Assembly: GCF_937616625.2 (NCBI RefSeq)
Contig: NC_065573.1
Location: 1,150,001-1,214,000, forward strand
Direction: 5' to 3'
DNA: 64,000 nucleotides
Origin: Mercurialis annua
Lineage: Eukaryota; Streptophyta; Magnoliopsida; Malpighiales; Euphorbiaceae
Numbering within the stretch: position 1 is the stretch's first letter; every line of letters begins with the position of its first letter. Below the pieces are notes generated by a model, which had not been told where the DNA came from, ran no database searches, and saw only the letters and a list, made by a program, of their open reading frames with translations. A program made the position numbers and the translations under genes. Positions 50,428 through 62,529 of this stretch are shown here, piece after piece.

Positions 50428-50809
50428 TCACGGAAAAAGAAAAGGATAGCGACTCCGCATATCCGACTCGGTCTCCCAAGTGCACTCCTTAACAGAATGG
50501 TTCCGCCAAAGATTCTTGACCATAGGAATCTCCTTGCTCCGTAACTTACGAACCTGCGTATCAACAATCTCTACAGGCTGCTCCTCGTCAGATAACTCAT
50601 GGTCAATCTCAACACTCTACGGTACTATCACGTGAGAAGGATCAGAAATACACTTCCGTAACATGAAAATGTTAAACACAGGGTGAACCAGCGACATATC
50701 TAGTGGCAACGTCAACTTATATGCCACTGCTCCAATACGCTCAATAATCTCATACGGACCAACATACCTCGGTGCTAACTTTGCCTTAACACCAAAACGC
50801 AGAACACCC
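50428..50809 (-). pseudogene. pol tail fragment C1: integrase C-terminus and chromodomain
   Basis: The minus strand starts inside the integrase C-terminal module ([20 protein letters not shown]), continues through HPVFNIFMLRKCI and then the chromodomain, ending at TGA 50428-50430. An in-frame TAG after SDPSHVIVP (near 50617) breaks it. Its upstream end is cut by LTR C2: the join lies at 50808-50811 inside a 3-bp ACC/CCC overlap. Clearly homologous to 52689-52940 and to the B chromodomain. Confidence 0.88.
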
Positions 50810-52569
50810 AATTTCGTGAATCGTGATCGGCGCTACGGTATGGGTATGGTTGTACCAAAACCCGTAGCAAGCCTCGCGGAAATCAAATAAACATTTAAAC
50901 CTGCAGAAAACTGCTCGGGGGGAACCGAGACTCCAACCTAGGTCTAGCAATTTATATTACAGTTTTAATATAAATAACTTAAATATATTAAATGTTCAAC
51001 AGCATGCCTTATATATAACAATATCGTAATCCAGAGTAATCATGCCAAATATAAATAATCGAATATATCGACAATCCCAAAGTGTAATATCAAATGTAAT
51101 AAATAACTAGTTCTACTGCGGTCTAAGAGTTCGAAAACAGTAACTAGTTAAATAACATAAAAACCTCCGAAGAATCAAAAGAATCGGAGTGGACCAGCTT
51201 TCAAATCATAAACCTGGAAAATTTGGGAAAACAACGGGGTCAGATATACTGAGATGAGTTCGCAATACTATTTACATTTATTAAGTTTAAAACCCTTAAA
51301 TAAAAACATTTTTATACTAATATAGTATGATTATGGAAAACAGTATTGAAATGATCCCAGCGTAAGTATGACATAGCATACTGATAAACCCAGAGTGGAC
51401 GGGAACAAATCCTCGTCATATATATATATATATACCAGCGTAAGGAAGACATTAGTCTGCCGTTTCCCAGAGTCCTTACCGGTGCACACAGTCTCGATAC
51501 AAGCCTATCGAGTAGCTCGTTTCAATCCAGATCCATAATCCGTAAAAACAATTCAAAAGCATTTATAATATTAAAATATGATGCGGTACTTTATAAAGCG
51601 GTAAATAGCACTACAAACTCACTGCTTGCTTATCCACGTGAAACTTCAGCAAACAGCTAACCCTGATTCGACTCCGGAGCGCGAGTAGTCGAAGAGTCTA
51701 AAAATAAATCATGCGCTAAAATCGCTCCAACCCCTAACTCTAAGAATACTAGACACCACGTAGGACTAGCACAAATAATAATCCAGATAGAATCACAGAG
51801 AAACACAATCTCACTTAAATTATAATGCCGTAAATAAATCAAGGCTATTGAGTTCATATTTAAAAATCATCCGAAAATATTAATTAAATAATATTTAATT
51901 AATAAATAAAATCATTTCCTCGAATAGTGGGGTAGCCGAGTTTCTTAAAACTACCAAGCTATTCCCACATGTCGGGCGACCCAAGTCTAACCCGACCCAA
52001 TCATAAAACCAGAGTTATAAACCACAGTTTATAATTTAATATTTAATAAAATATTAATCGACATTAAAATAGAACTCAATAGCTTGAAACTCATGTAATT
52101 AAAGATTACCGGCAAAAATATCTCAATTAATTAAATAACAAAATAAAGCAAAAATATAAATTTAATTCCCAAGGCATTCTAAGCCAAAAATATCAATTTA
52201 ACAATTAAATAATAATTAACAATAATTATTAATTTAATTTTTAAATAACAGCCAAATTGAACTAAGGTCTCGTTCGAGACCTTAGTTCTCGAACGAGACC
52301 TTTCAGAAATTGGGAAGGTCTCGTTCGAGAATAAAGGTTTCGAACGAGACCTTAACCTAAAACGTTTTCCTTTTTTTTTTTTTTTAAATTACAACAATCC
52401 AACATCAAAATATCCAAACCCAAATCAAAGTAAATTTAAATCGAACTCCCCAATGAATTTCAAATACGTAAAAGAGTCAAATATTACCGACGAATTTCAA
52501 ATACGTAAACGACTCAAAATATTACCTAAACTCGCAAAATAAATATGTAAAATTTTACGGGATATTACA
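50808..52569 (-). repeat. LTR C2 (inner LTR of composite C)
   Basis: About 1,760 bp ending GGGATATTACA. The first nine or so bases of the TG end are missing: it begins CCCAATTTCGTGAATCG directly against the C1 pol fragment, so this end is a recombination joint and not an integration end. Contains the conserved CGGCGCTA block, a short (TA)n run near 51420 and the GGTCTCG palindromes (52261-52354). Confidence 0.9.
52261..52354. repeat. GGTCTCG/CGAGACC palindrome group, LTR C2
   Basis: Same organisation as 49996-50089, with a couple of substitutions, one of which makes the second unit more symmetric (TCTCGAACGAGACC). Confidence 0.88.
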
Positions 52570-52606
52570 TTCTCCCCAACTTATTAAAAATTCGTCCTCG
52601 AATTTA
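52570..52606 (-). other. Polypurine tract next to LTR C2
   Basis: Same TAAGTTGGGGAGAA purine run and ATTCGAGGACGAATTTT block as beside C1. Confidence 0.9.
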
Positions 52607-52688
52607 ACACAATAAACACATAGCACCCTAAATAACACGAAACACAACTGAAGCTCAAAAAAATCAAATAACAATCAGTTTTCGTACC

Positions 52689-52944
52689 TCACGGAAAAAG
52701 AAAAGGATAGCGACTCTGCATATCCGACACGGTCTCCCAAGTGCACTCCTCAACAGAATGGTTCCGCCAAAGAACCTTGACCATAGGAATCTCCTTGCTC
52801 CGTAACTTACGAACCTGTGTATCAACAATCTCTACAGGCTGCTCCTCGTAAGATAACTCATGGTCAATCTCAACACTCTGCGGTACTATCACGTGAGAAG
52901 GATCAGAAATACACTTCCGTAACATTGCAATGTGAAACACAGGG
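52689..52944 (-). pseudogene. pol fragment C2, chromodomain end (left of element D)
   Basis: The minus strand encodes FHIAMLRKCI, a spacer, then the chromodomain ([20 protein letters not shown]) and ends at TGA 52689-52691. The open part is intact but is separated from the rest of pol by element D. CAGGG at 52940-52944 is D's left target duplication. Confidence 0.92.
52940..52944. repeat. Target site duplication CAGGG, left copy (element D)
   Basis: Repeated at 62919-62923 after the right end of D. It is part of the pol coding sequence that encodes the HPVF region. Confidence 0.95.
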
Positions 52945-55209
52945 TGTCACGACCCATTTTCATGAATCGCGACCGGCGCTAGGGTATGGATATGGTTGTA
53001 CCGAAACCCGTAGCTAGCCTTGCGAATAACATACATTAATCGTTTACAATATTGTACCTGCATAAATCCACCTGCTCGGGGCAACCGAGACTCCAACCTA
53101 GTCTAGCAGTTTATATGTACAACACGTATATAATAAATGCTCGGTCAACTCCGAGTCTCTAACATGGCATAAATATTAAAATAATATAAGTTAATATAAT
53201 AATGCCAATCAACAAATAGTCCAATTGAATTAATATGACAACAAGTACTACACAACTAAGACTTCTAATTACTACTGCGGTCTAAGAGTAAAATCACTTC
53301 AATAACTTTAATAAAAATAAAGTAAGACCTCCGAGGAAATAAAGAATCGGAGACCAGTTGACTCGCTCAAATCATAACCCTGGAAAAATTGGGAAAACAA
53401 CGGGGTCAGATATACTGAGATGAGTTCATACAACTATTTACATTTATTAAGTGAAAACCTTTAAAAACATTAAAACATTTGTAAAGCAATTTATCATTAT
53501 GGATAAGCATTGAAACCCTAAACCACAAATAATCGAAATCCAGTTGTCGTGTCAGTGAGACGTATCTCCATAACCGATCCCCGACTGTCACTCAAATAAA
53601 CACGTGAGTCCCAGGAGACGTATCTTCCACCGGCGCCCTCACTAAGGCGAGACGTATCTCGAACCTACCTCAAATACCATATGATCATATACCGGTGCGC
53701 ACACAGTCTCGATGATGCCCATCGAGTAGCCCGTTCCAATTCAGATCCATAATGTTGAAAACAGTTCGAAAGCTGTATATACAATATATATATATATGCA
53801 AAAATACAATTTACTTAATAAAGCGGTAAATAGCGATATAAACTCACTGCTTGCTAATCCACGTGATAACCTGGCAAGCAATATAATCTCGGTTCGTCTC
53901 CGAAACACGAACGGTCGATGAGTCTAGACAAGGTATAAATAATAATTAAAAACATACCCTAACTCTAGGGAGTACTAGACACCATGTAGGACTAGCACAC
54001 GTAATAACAAGCTAACGTATAACCGAACACATAAGGTTCATACGCATCCAAACCATAACCCAAGTTATAGAATACAAACCATATAAGTTTCCATTTCAAA
54101 ACACAATTTGAATAATTCAGAAAACAATTTTAAATAACTCAAGTTTAAATCCATACCAGTGAGTCAGCCGGGTTATCAAAACTTCCAAGATTCTTCCCAC
54201 TTGTTAGGCGATCATAGTCAAACCCAACCGAAAGTTAAATCAAAATAAAACCCAAGTTTACATTCTGAATAACTTGAATGAAAAGTATAGTCTTTTAAAA
54301 GAAATAACACAATCCATCATTTAGCCAACAATTGGCAAATCACACCATACTAACACAAGTATGTTAAACTTCTTTTAAATGAACAAAAAAGGATTAAATC
54401 ATCTATTTAAACGTCAAACTCGGATTTGAAACGATAATCAAATCATGGCAATAACTTGTCTACAGGCATAATCCACACGAATGAGTATAATTTAAACAAA
54501 GCAATGCCAACATGTCAAGAACGATACAAAACAGCCCCAACACAATAGTGGGCAGCAGCTAGATCATTAAAAAGTAATCAACACAATAACAAGGTGAAAT
54601 CATGCATTATAAGCCATATAATCAACCTATGATTTACCAAGCATGTCAAAAATATACCATTGATTCAAACACATAAGATCAGCCCCAAAACATGAATTTC
54701 CAGTCCTCTATAACAATGCTAAAACAACAATTTAACAACCAATTAACATACGAAATCAACTAGCGCTTAAACCCAACAATTGACATGAGTTCTAATGATT
54801 AAATCAAGTCAATCTGATGCTAAACACCCTATTACATAATTGACATGAAAATTCAGAGATCGAATTCAGCCATAAACATGGGTAAATCACATTAGAACAC
54901 AATCTAGCAACCTAACACATCTACTCATAAATCAAGGGATAGCAACACATACCGTTAAGAAGCAAGATCAGCGAAAGAACCAAATGAAAACAATGAATCA
55001 ACACCCACAACATGCTGGAAAAAGGGTTCGAATAAGTTAACAATCGATATAAGCGATAAGGAATTGATTTAACAAAGGACGGAGTGTTAGAATCGCTTAC
55101 CAAATCCAAGAACGTGAGAGATAGCAAAAGAATTCGTATTTCAGAGAGTCTTTTAAGTGCCTAGGGTTTATAAAATAAGTGGGGGCTGATATGGGTCGAA
55201 TAAGGGGTC

Positions 55210-55217
55210 TATTTATA
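55210..55217 (-). promoter_or_regulatory. Putative TATA box, element D left LTR
   Basis: TATAAATA on the minus strand in the context GCATATAAATAGACCCC, shared with the right LTR (62498-62505) and the solo LTR. The palindrome array is about 25 bp upstream. Confidence 0.7.
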
Positions 55218-55240
55218 TGCTCCAACACAAAATTACAAAT

Positions 55241-55350
55241 GAGGCGCGATGGGAGGCGCGATGCGAGGCGCGTTCGTCCCATCGCGCCTTCACCAGGCGC
55301 AGAAAACATATGGGGCGCGTTGCGAGGCGCGATGGCCCATCGCGCCTTCC
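55241..55350. repeat. GGCGCG palindrome array, D left LTR
   Basis: Repeated GAGGCGCGATG and GAGGCGCGTT units pairing with CATCGCGCC. Includes a perfect inverted repeat with arms GGCGCGATGG and CCATCGCGCC around a single C (55326-55346). The matching block in the right LTR (62530-62595) lacks several units, including this palindrome. Confidence 0.92.
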
Positions 55351-55671
55351 AACGTGCCTCAATTTTGGATCCAACGGTCAACTTTTTCTTGAGCACAACA
55401 TATACAAAAATGATCCCGATCCAACGGTTAAATTGGGAGATATTCATGTTTTCTCAAAACATGTCAGATTCAGAAGGTACACGAAAACATCATCGATTAT
55501 AAACCGAATACAAATCAAATCGCCATCGAATACTCACACGACACATGCGACACATACAAGATACAACTCAAACCCCAAATAAAGTGTCACACTTGCTAAG
55601 TCCACCATTAACAATTCAAAACTAAGTCGGAAACACAACGAAACCATGACGGAAAAACACGGGATATTACA

Positions 55672-55708
55672 TTCTCCCCAACTTATATAAAATTCGTCCT
55701 CGAATTTA
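55672..55708 (-). other. Polypurine tract of element D
   Basis: The minus strand reads ATTCGAGGACGAATTTTATA, then TAAGTTGGGGAGAA, directly before the 3' LTR. Confidence 0.9.
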
Positions 55709-55854
55709 AAACAACACAACCCGCGTAATAACATATCATAAAACTATATGTTGTCCGAACGAAAATGCACATAGCCAACGTAAAACACATAAAAAGATAC
55801 CCAAGGTAATGAAGGACAGCAATAATAACAATTCTGCATAACAACTCTTTCTTT

Positions 55855-56090
55855 TAAGAACATTCCTCAACCAAGTCCAATCCAAACTGTAATCATAGGA
55901 ATTTCCAAGCTTAACGACCTAAGTACTTGTGTAAGCAAAAACTCAAAAGGTTGTTCCTCGAACGATAACTCGAAACCACCACTTTCATAAACCGAATAAT
56001 CTCAAATGATCACAAAAAGTATCAACACTAACTTCCACTTAACATAAAACGATAATGCCATTTCTAGGCGAAACCAAACAAAGGAATACA
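55855..56090 (-). pseudogene. Highly decayed chromodomain/integrase-tail remnant in D
   Basis: The minus strand of about 55860-55980 reads ELSFEEQPFEF, then TQVLRSL, then EIPMITVW. It lines up residue by residue with [17 protein letters not shown] and EIPMVKVLW of the C2 chromodomain. Further right, ACTTCCACTTAACATAAAAC resembles the C pol stretch ACACTTCCGTAACATGAAAA. A stop follows shortly and no longer frame survives. The similarity is too ordered for chance and places the remnant exactly where an autonomous relative ends pol. Confidence 0.8.
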
Positions 56091-56223
56091 AACTCTCCCA
56101 CATAAAACTCGACTGAAATTCTAAGGATAATCAAGAACGAAACCTCGAATCTCTTTTAATGATAACTCTAATCACAATTTCTACCCAGAGAAGGTTAACC
56201 CAAGACGAAACACTCCAGAAACA

Positions 56224-56275
56224 TATGGGGTATTACATTCTCCCCAACCTATGAAAAATTCGACCTCGAATTTTA
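56224..56275 (-). other. Second, internal LTR-end plus polypurine-tract-like sequence in D
   Basis: ATGGGGTATTACA (56225-56237), then TTCTCCCCAACCTATGAAAA and ATTCGACCTCGAATTTT, copies the junction normally found once at the 3' LTR edge. The true one of D is at 55660-55708. I infer an older 3' end buried by template switching or a duplication like that in C. Confidence 0.7.
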
Positions 56276-59200
56276 AATCTGAAACTGATTTGCAGTTTAA
56301 ACGGTCACAACATACATATGCGCAAAAATTTAAGTCTAACAACTCGGCACTCTAACGATTACTCGATCAACACAAAAGTTAACAGACAAAAATTATCCAA
56401 CTGAGATTCAGAATTACTCTTTACCAGAATGGCTTCCAAAACCAGCTCGAATCTTAATGATTACCAAATCCACATTATCAAAGCGCAAGAACAAGACCTA
56501 ACCTCAAACTATAGTTCTTACAATTCCAAACTCTATCGTATCAAACAGGAACACTGAAAAAAATATTGCGTTCCACAACACTTACTCACCTGTCCACTTA
56601 TAACTAGCTCGACACCAAAATAATCGATAACAATTCTCAATAACAACTAAATAATATTTTGGCCAAAAACAAACACTACTTGGATCATTCTGTCCAACGA
56701 TTAACACCAAACTTGATAATACCATCAATCTTGCTAATCATAAAACACAAAAACTCATATCGTCATTCAAAAGAATACGTGAACCTATCCCATGATAACA
56801 AAATCTCCAGATTAGTAACAAACCATCTCAATCATAATTATTCCTCCAATCATTAAAAGATAAACAGCCCATAATAGTCTAAGGTGACTAACCATCAACT
56901 TACATCCTAACTATATTTCACACACTTAACTTTATTCCACACACAAAAGGTTCGATATCTGAACAAAACGATATCCAAAATTTCCACGATTAAACCCTCA
57001 ATTAACAGTATCGACCAGCCAACATTGTTGCCGAAACTCACCAAACGTGATTATCAATTTCCGAATCAACTAGCTCAATAATCTAACCAAATTTAAATTT
57101 TCAGAATTACTCTAATCAACTCACTAAAACCTCGAATACAACGAGAGATCACTACGACCAATTCACCTCGACCGGATTGTTAGTTATGCTCAAACATTTT
57201 ATATTCAAAAAATTTGACTTCTCTTTAAAAAACTATACGTCTTACACCTCGTTTTTATATTCAATAATCAAAAAGCTTTATCGTTGAAAATCATCAGTTT
57301 TTTAAACCCTTGAAAATTTTCAAAATATTCGCATTTTGAATTCATAAATTTTCCCTTACTTTTAAATACATTTGTAAATTTATGAAACAGTTCAACTGAC
57401 AAATTTATGTTCTCTTTAATCAAACTTGCTAAAATAAATTTATCTCCTTCTCGAAAATACAGAAACCGTGGAAAAATCCTTCGTATTAAAATGCACATTG
57501 ATGTTTCAAACATCCAAAATTTAAATCGCTTTCCAAATTTTACTCTCATACAAAAACACAATTTGAAGAAATCGTTTAAACAAAAAAATTAATTATTCCT
57601 TTAAATCAAATTTGATAAAATTTCTTCCTTTCCTCAGAAGGGTAAAATTAACAATGCAATTCTTTTTGTATATGAAAACCCCTTATATCCATATACCAAA
57701 ATACTTGGACAATCCCTTTTAAAAACGCAGTGTACACACACATGAGCATAACCAATATCCTTAATCCACAAATCCTTAAATCACAAATCGGAAACAATCA
57801 CGAAAACTTTCTAATCTGAATCTAACTACTCACTGCACTTGGTACAACTATATCTCGAGTGCAAACCTCAAAACCATATTTATTTTCTATGAAACACAAG
57901 ATTCTGACAAAACAGACTAATCCATAACAACGCAATCGTCCAAAATGCATCATCATCATCACAGAGAATTTGTCTAGCTACCTTTCGATAACAGTTTCAA
58001 AATCATTTGAAATCCAACAACTTTATAAATAAGTTTATCACAATGTGACTCGCGAGCTCGTTTCAAAACATCATTCTCAAAATACTTTATCAATAAAATC
58101 CATTTTACATAATTGTGCGCCAGGGTGATGACATCTCTATGCATGTATCAATTTTTTTTCTTTTATTTAGTGAACATACTTAGTGCTCAATGAAATCCTA
58201 TTCGTGACATTCAAAATGCATGTTCATGATATGTCTGGGCACAATTACGTGTTGAAAATATTTCAAATATTTTTTATAAAAATCAACCTTTGAAATCAAT
58301 TCCTCAAAAATATTTGCTAGACGTTACACTCTGTGAGATGTGCACTCAATAACCTCAAAATATTTTTCAAACTCCATACTTGTAATCTACCGAAATTCGA
58401 TGTTATATAGCAACTCAACCTAATAATTTTGTTACAACTCTTCGGTAAAAGTATCCAACTAACTTCAACCCAAATGAAACTTATACTCAATGAAAATAAC
58501 ACATCACATACGTTTCTACGAAACCTACCGCCAGCTCCCGCATCGCATCATTAACTTGATGAAAACATCAGTGTATTAATACACCGCTCTATGTTTTTGG
58601 CCAGAATTTCCAATATCATTATTAGGATAATCAGAAACCATCAACCATTTCAGGGGAATACTCCCCTCGTCTTCCTCGATATCCAAACCCAAAGGTTTCG
58701 ATCCACGAAACAAAAAGCAAAACCCCGCGCAACCCAAAACCGAACAAGGCAAACAGGGTCTAAACAAAGTTCTTACTCAAAGGTCAAGACCATATATCGA
58801 GGTAAGCCAACCATGACCACGTGATTAAATAATCTCACGTGCTGCTCCGCAGGAAGAGACAAAACACAAACAATCAAGTTAGTCCAACAGACAAGCAAGT
58901 TATACAACGCAAACTATTTCCAAAAGATACCAAATATGTAAATCATAAACCACGTATGCATGCCATTCAACAAAAACAACTCAATCATTCTCAAAGACAA
59001 AAATCAAGACATGCTACAACAAGCTTTGAATTTTATAACGAAATCACCTTGCAATAATTCATCTTTAAAGAGTATGCTTCAAAATTCATTTTGAAATTTA
59101 AAGTCAATCACAAAACTTCCAATTTTTTTTTGTTGAGCCCCACGGTTAAAACAAAATTAATATCTTCTTATAAATCAATTGCTTAAAAGAATTCCCAATG

Positions 59201-60182
59201 TATCTCAATTTATAAAATCATCGAGTTAGCCGAGTCATTACAACTTCCAAGCTCAACTCCCAGTTTGGGTAACCCAAGTCAAAACCTAAAATAACCGTTT
59301 ATGAACCAAATTCAAAACATTTGTAAATCCGAGAAAGTATTTAAACAGAATTCCCATCCTTTCAAATTAAGATCTCAACGTAACCCAACTGCTAAAACAG
59401 CAAATAAATAAAAAACTCAAGTGAGAAATTATTTTTTGATCTCAAACAGCAATTCGGTAAAATCCAAAATTTCAAGATGTTGACAAAATAAAATTAATGT
59501 TAAATTCTTAACACGACAAATCATCTTGTAAATTTTATCATTTAGAAAATCATCGTTTGTCAACATCAAACCAACATAATATTTCAAAACACAAGAATTT
59601 CTTTTACTGGTAAATTGACCAAAATCAAACTTATAAAGAATTAAAACACAACTTCTCTTTAATAGAAAAACAAGGCTAACGTCCAGCATACGATCACATT
59701 TAAAATCAACAATCGAGGCCAAAGCCAAGATGTACTTTATAAATAAGGCAAAAGCAATTCAACGCATCATGTAAAAATAGCTGTAACCATTCCATATACT
59801 CAAAATTATATCAGGCACAAACGCCAAGATTTATCAAACAACATCATACCCAAGTATGAGTTTTAGTAGGAAAAAAATTACAAGCCTAAGATTTCCCGAG
59901 AAATCGATAGCAATTATAATAACCCAAGTGAAGTAACCTCAACATGATAAAACACAGCAAGTAACATCCAAGTGAAATTAATTGTCAATCATAACATGAA
60001 TACTAAATAGAGACTGACAGACATCACCTATAGGATGTAGGCTGAAAGTTTCAAAATAAAAGATGACGTTTTAAAAGACAAGACACGAATCCTAATTCCG
60101 CAGTAGTTCCTATGATACGACATCAACTTGTCATGCCAAACAAATAAACATAACATGCATAAGGCCTTGGTTTGAAACCAAA
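56276..60182 (-). other. Element D internal region, noncoding
   Basis: A- and C-rich on the plus strand, many stops in all frames, no gag found near the primer-binding site. Small open frames (for example 57268-57561 and 59429-59728 on the minus strand) have no recognisable domain. Contains the block shared with element A at 58119-58336. Confidence 0.75.
58119..58336 (-). other. Conserved noncoding block shared with element A
   Basis: Collinear matches to 32181-32424: GTGATGAC (58135-58142), TGTCTGGGCACAATT (58232-58246) and TACACTCTGTGA (58325-58336). It lies about 1.85-2.06 kb from the primer-binding site. Confidence 0.6.
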
Positions 60183-60194
60183 GCTCTGATACCA
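60183..60194 (-). other. Primer-binding site of element D
   Basis: GCTCTGATACCA on the plus strand, four bases before the LTR at 60199. Complementary to initiator-Met tRNA, as in A and B. Confidence 0.95.
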
Positions 60195-61034
60195 ACTTTG
60201 TCACGACCCATTTTCATGAATCGCGACCGGCGCTAGGGTATGGGTATGGTTGTACCGAAACCCGTAGCTAGCCTTGCGGATAACATACATTAATCGTTTA
60301 CAATATTATACCTACATAAATCCACCTGCTCGGGGCAACCGAGACTCCAACCTAGTCTAGCAGTTTATATGTACAACACGTATATAATAAATGCTCGGTC
60401 AACTCCGAGTCTCTAACATGGCATAAATATTAAAATAACATAAGTTAATATAATAATGCCAATCAACAAATAATCCAATTGAATTAATATGACAACAAGT
60501 ACTACACAACTAAGACTTCTAATTACTACTGCGGTCTAAGAGTAAAATCACTTCAATAACTTTAATAAAAATAATGTAAGACCTCCGAGGAAATAAAGAA
60601 TCGGAGACCAGTTGACTCGCTCAAATCATAACCCTGGAAAAATTGGGAAAACAACGGGGTCAGATATACTGAGATGAGTTCATACAACTATTTACATTTA
60701 TTAAGTGAAAACCTTTAAAAACGTTAAAACATTTGTAAAGCAATTTATCATTATGGATAAGCATTGAAACCCTAAACCACAAATAATCTAAATCCAGTTG
60801 TCGTGTCGGTGAGACGTATCTCCATAACCGATCCCCGACTGTCACTCAAATAAACACGTGAGTCCCAGGAGACGTATCTTCCACCGGCGCCCTCACTAAG
60901 GCGAGACGTATCTCGAACCTACCTCAAATACCATATGATCATATACCGGTGCGCACGCAGTCTCGATGAGGCCCATCGAGTAGCCCGTTCCAATTCAGAT
61001 CCATAATGTTGAAAACAGTTCGAAAGCTGTATAT

Positions 61035-61037
<3 letters not shown>

Positions 61038-61085
<48 letters not shown>
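61038..61085. repeat. (TA)n microsatellite in D right LTR
   Basis: About 24 uninterrupted AT dinucleotides. The left LTR has only about seven at the same place (near 53788-53802), so the tract has changed length since insertion. Confidence 0.97.
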
Positions 61086-61089
<4 letters not shown>

Positions 61090-62497
61090 AAATACAATTT
61101 ACTTAATAAAGCGGTAAATAGCGATATAAACTCACTGCTTGCTAATCCACGTGATAACCTGGCAAGCAATATAATCCTGGTTCGTCTCCGAAGCACGAAC
61201 GGTCGATGAGTCTAAACAAGGTGTAAATAATAATTAAAAACATACCCTAACTCTAGGGAGTATTAGACACCATGTAGGACTAGCACACGTAATAACAAGC
61301 TAACGTATAACCGAACACATAAGGTTCATACGCATCCAAACCATAACTCAAGTTATAGAATACAAACCATATAAGTTTCCATTTCAAAACACAATTTGAA
61401 TAATTCAGAAAACAGTTTTAAATAACCCAAGTTTAAATCCATACCAGTGAGTCAGTCGGGTTATCAAAACTTCCAAGCTTCTTCCCACTTGTTGGGCGAC
61501 CATAGTCAAACCCAACCGAAAGTTAAATCAAAATAAAACCCAAGTTTACATTCTGAATAACTTGAATGAAAAGTATAGTCTTTTAAAAGAAATAACACAA
61601 TCCATCGTTTAGCCAACAATTGGAAAATCACAACATACTAACACAAGTATGTTAAACTTCTTTTAAATGAACAAAAAAGGATTAAATCATCTATTTAAAC
61701 GTCAAACTCATATTTGAAACGATAATCAAATCATGGCAATAACTTGTCTACAGGCATAATCCACACGAATGAGTATAACACAAACAAAGCAATGCCAACA
61801 TGTCAAGAACGATACAAAACAGCCCCAACACAATAGTGGGCAGCAACTAGATCATTAAAAAGTAATCAACACAATAACAAGGTGAAATCATGCATTATAA
61901 GCCATATAATCAACCTATGATTTACCAAGCATGTCAAAAATATACCATTGATTCAAACACATAAGATCAGCCCCAAAACATGAATTTCCAGCCCTCTATA
62001 ACAATGCTAAAACAGCAATTTAACAACCAATTAACATACGAAATCAATTAGCTCTTAAACCCAACAATTGACATGAGTTCTAATGATTAAATCAAGTCAA
62101 TCTGATGCTAAACACCCTATTACAAAATTGACATGAAAATTCAGAGATCGAATTCAGCCATAAACATGGGTAAATCACATTAGAACACAATCTAGCAACC
62201 TAACACATCTACTCATAAATCAAGGGATAGCAACACATACCGTTAAGAAGCAAGATCAGCGAAAGAACCAAATGAAAATAATGAATCAACACCCATAACA
62301 TGCTGGAAAAAGGGTTCGAATAAGTTAACAATCGATATACGCGATAAGGAATTGATTTAACAAAGGACGTTGTGTTAGAATCGCTTACCAAATCCAAGAA
62401 CGTGAGAGATAGCAAAAGAATTCGTATTTCAGAGAGTCTTTTAAGTGCATAGGGTTTATAAAAAAAGTGGGGGCTGATATGGATCGAATAAGGGGTC

Positions 62498-62505
62498 TAT
62501 TTATA
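62498..62505 (-). promoter_or_regulatory. Putative TATA box, element D right LTR
   Basis: TATAAATA on the minus strand, identical context to 55210-55217. As the 5' LTR copy it would drive transcription of D. Confidence 0.7.
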
Positions 62506-62529
62506 TGCTCCAACACAAAATTACAGATG

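Larger units (their letters stand above)
52945..55671 (-). repeat. Element D 3' LTR (left)
   Basis: 2,727 bp, TGTCACGACCC to GGGATATTACA. Holds a TATA-like site (55210-55217), the GGCGCG palindrome array (55241-55350) and a short (TA)n tract near 53790. Related to the solo LTR at 17550-20308. Confidence 0.95.

Noticed and set aside
55179..55582. Plus-strand frames of 107-121 codons across the D left LTR (and 62467-62943 on the right)
   Set aside because: They cross the palindrome array and promoter in antisense and are not conserved between the two LTRs in length or frame.
57268..57561. 97-codon minus-strand frame in the D interior
   Set aside because: AT-rich, no domain, not at the gag position, single occurrence; cannot be told from chance.
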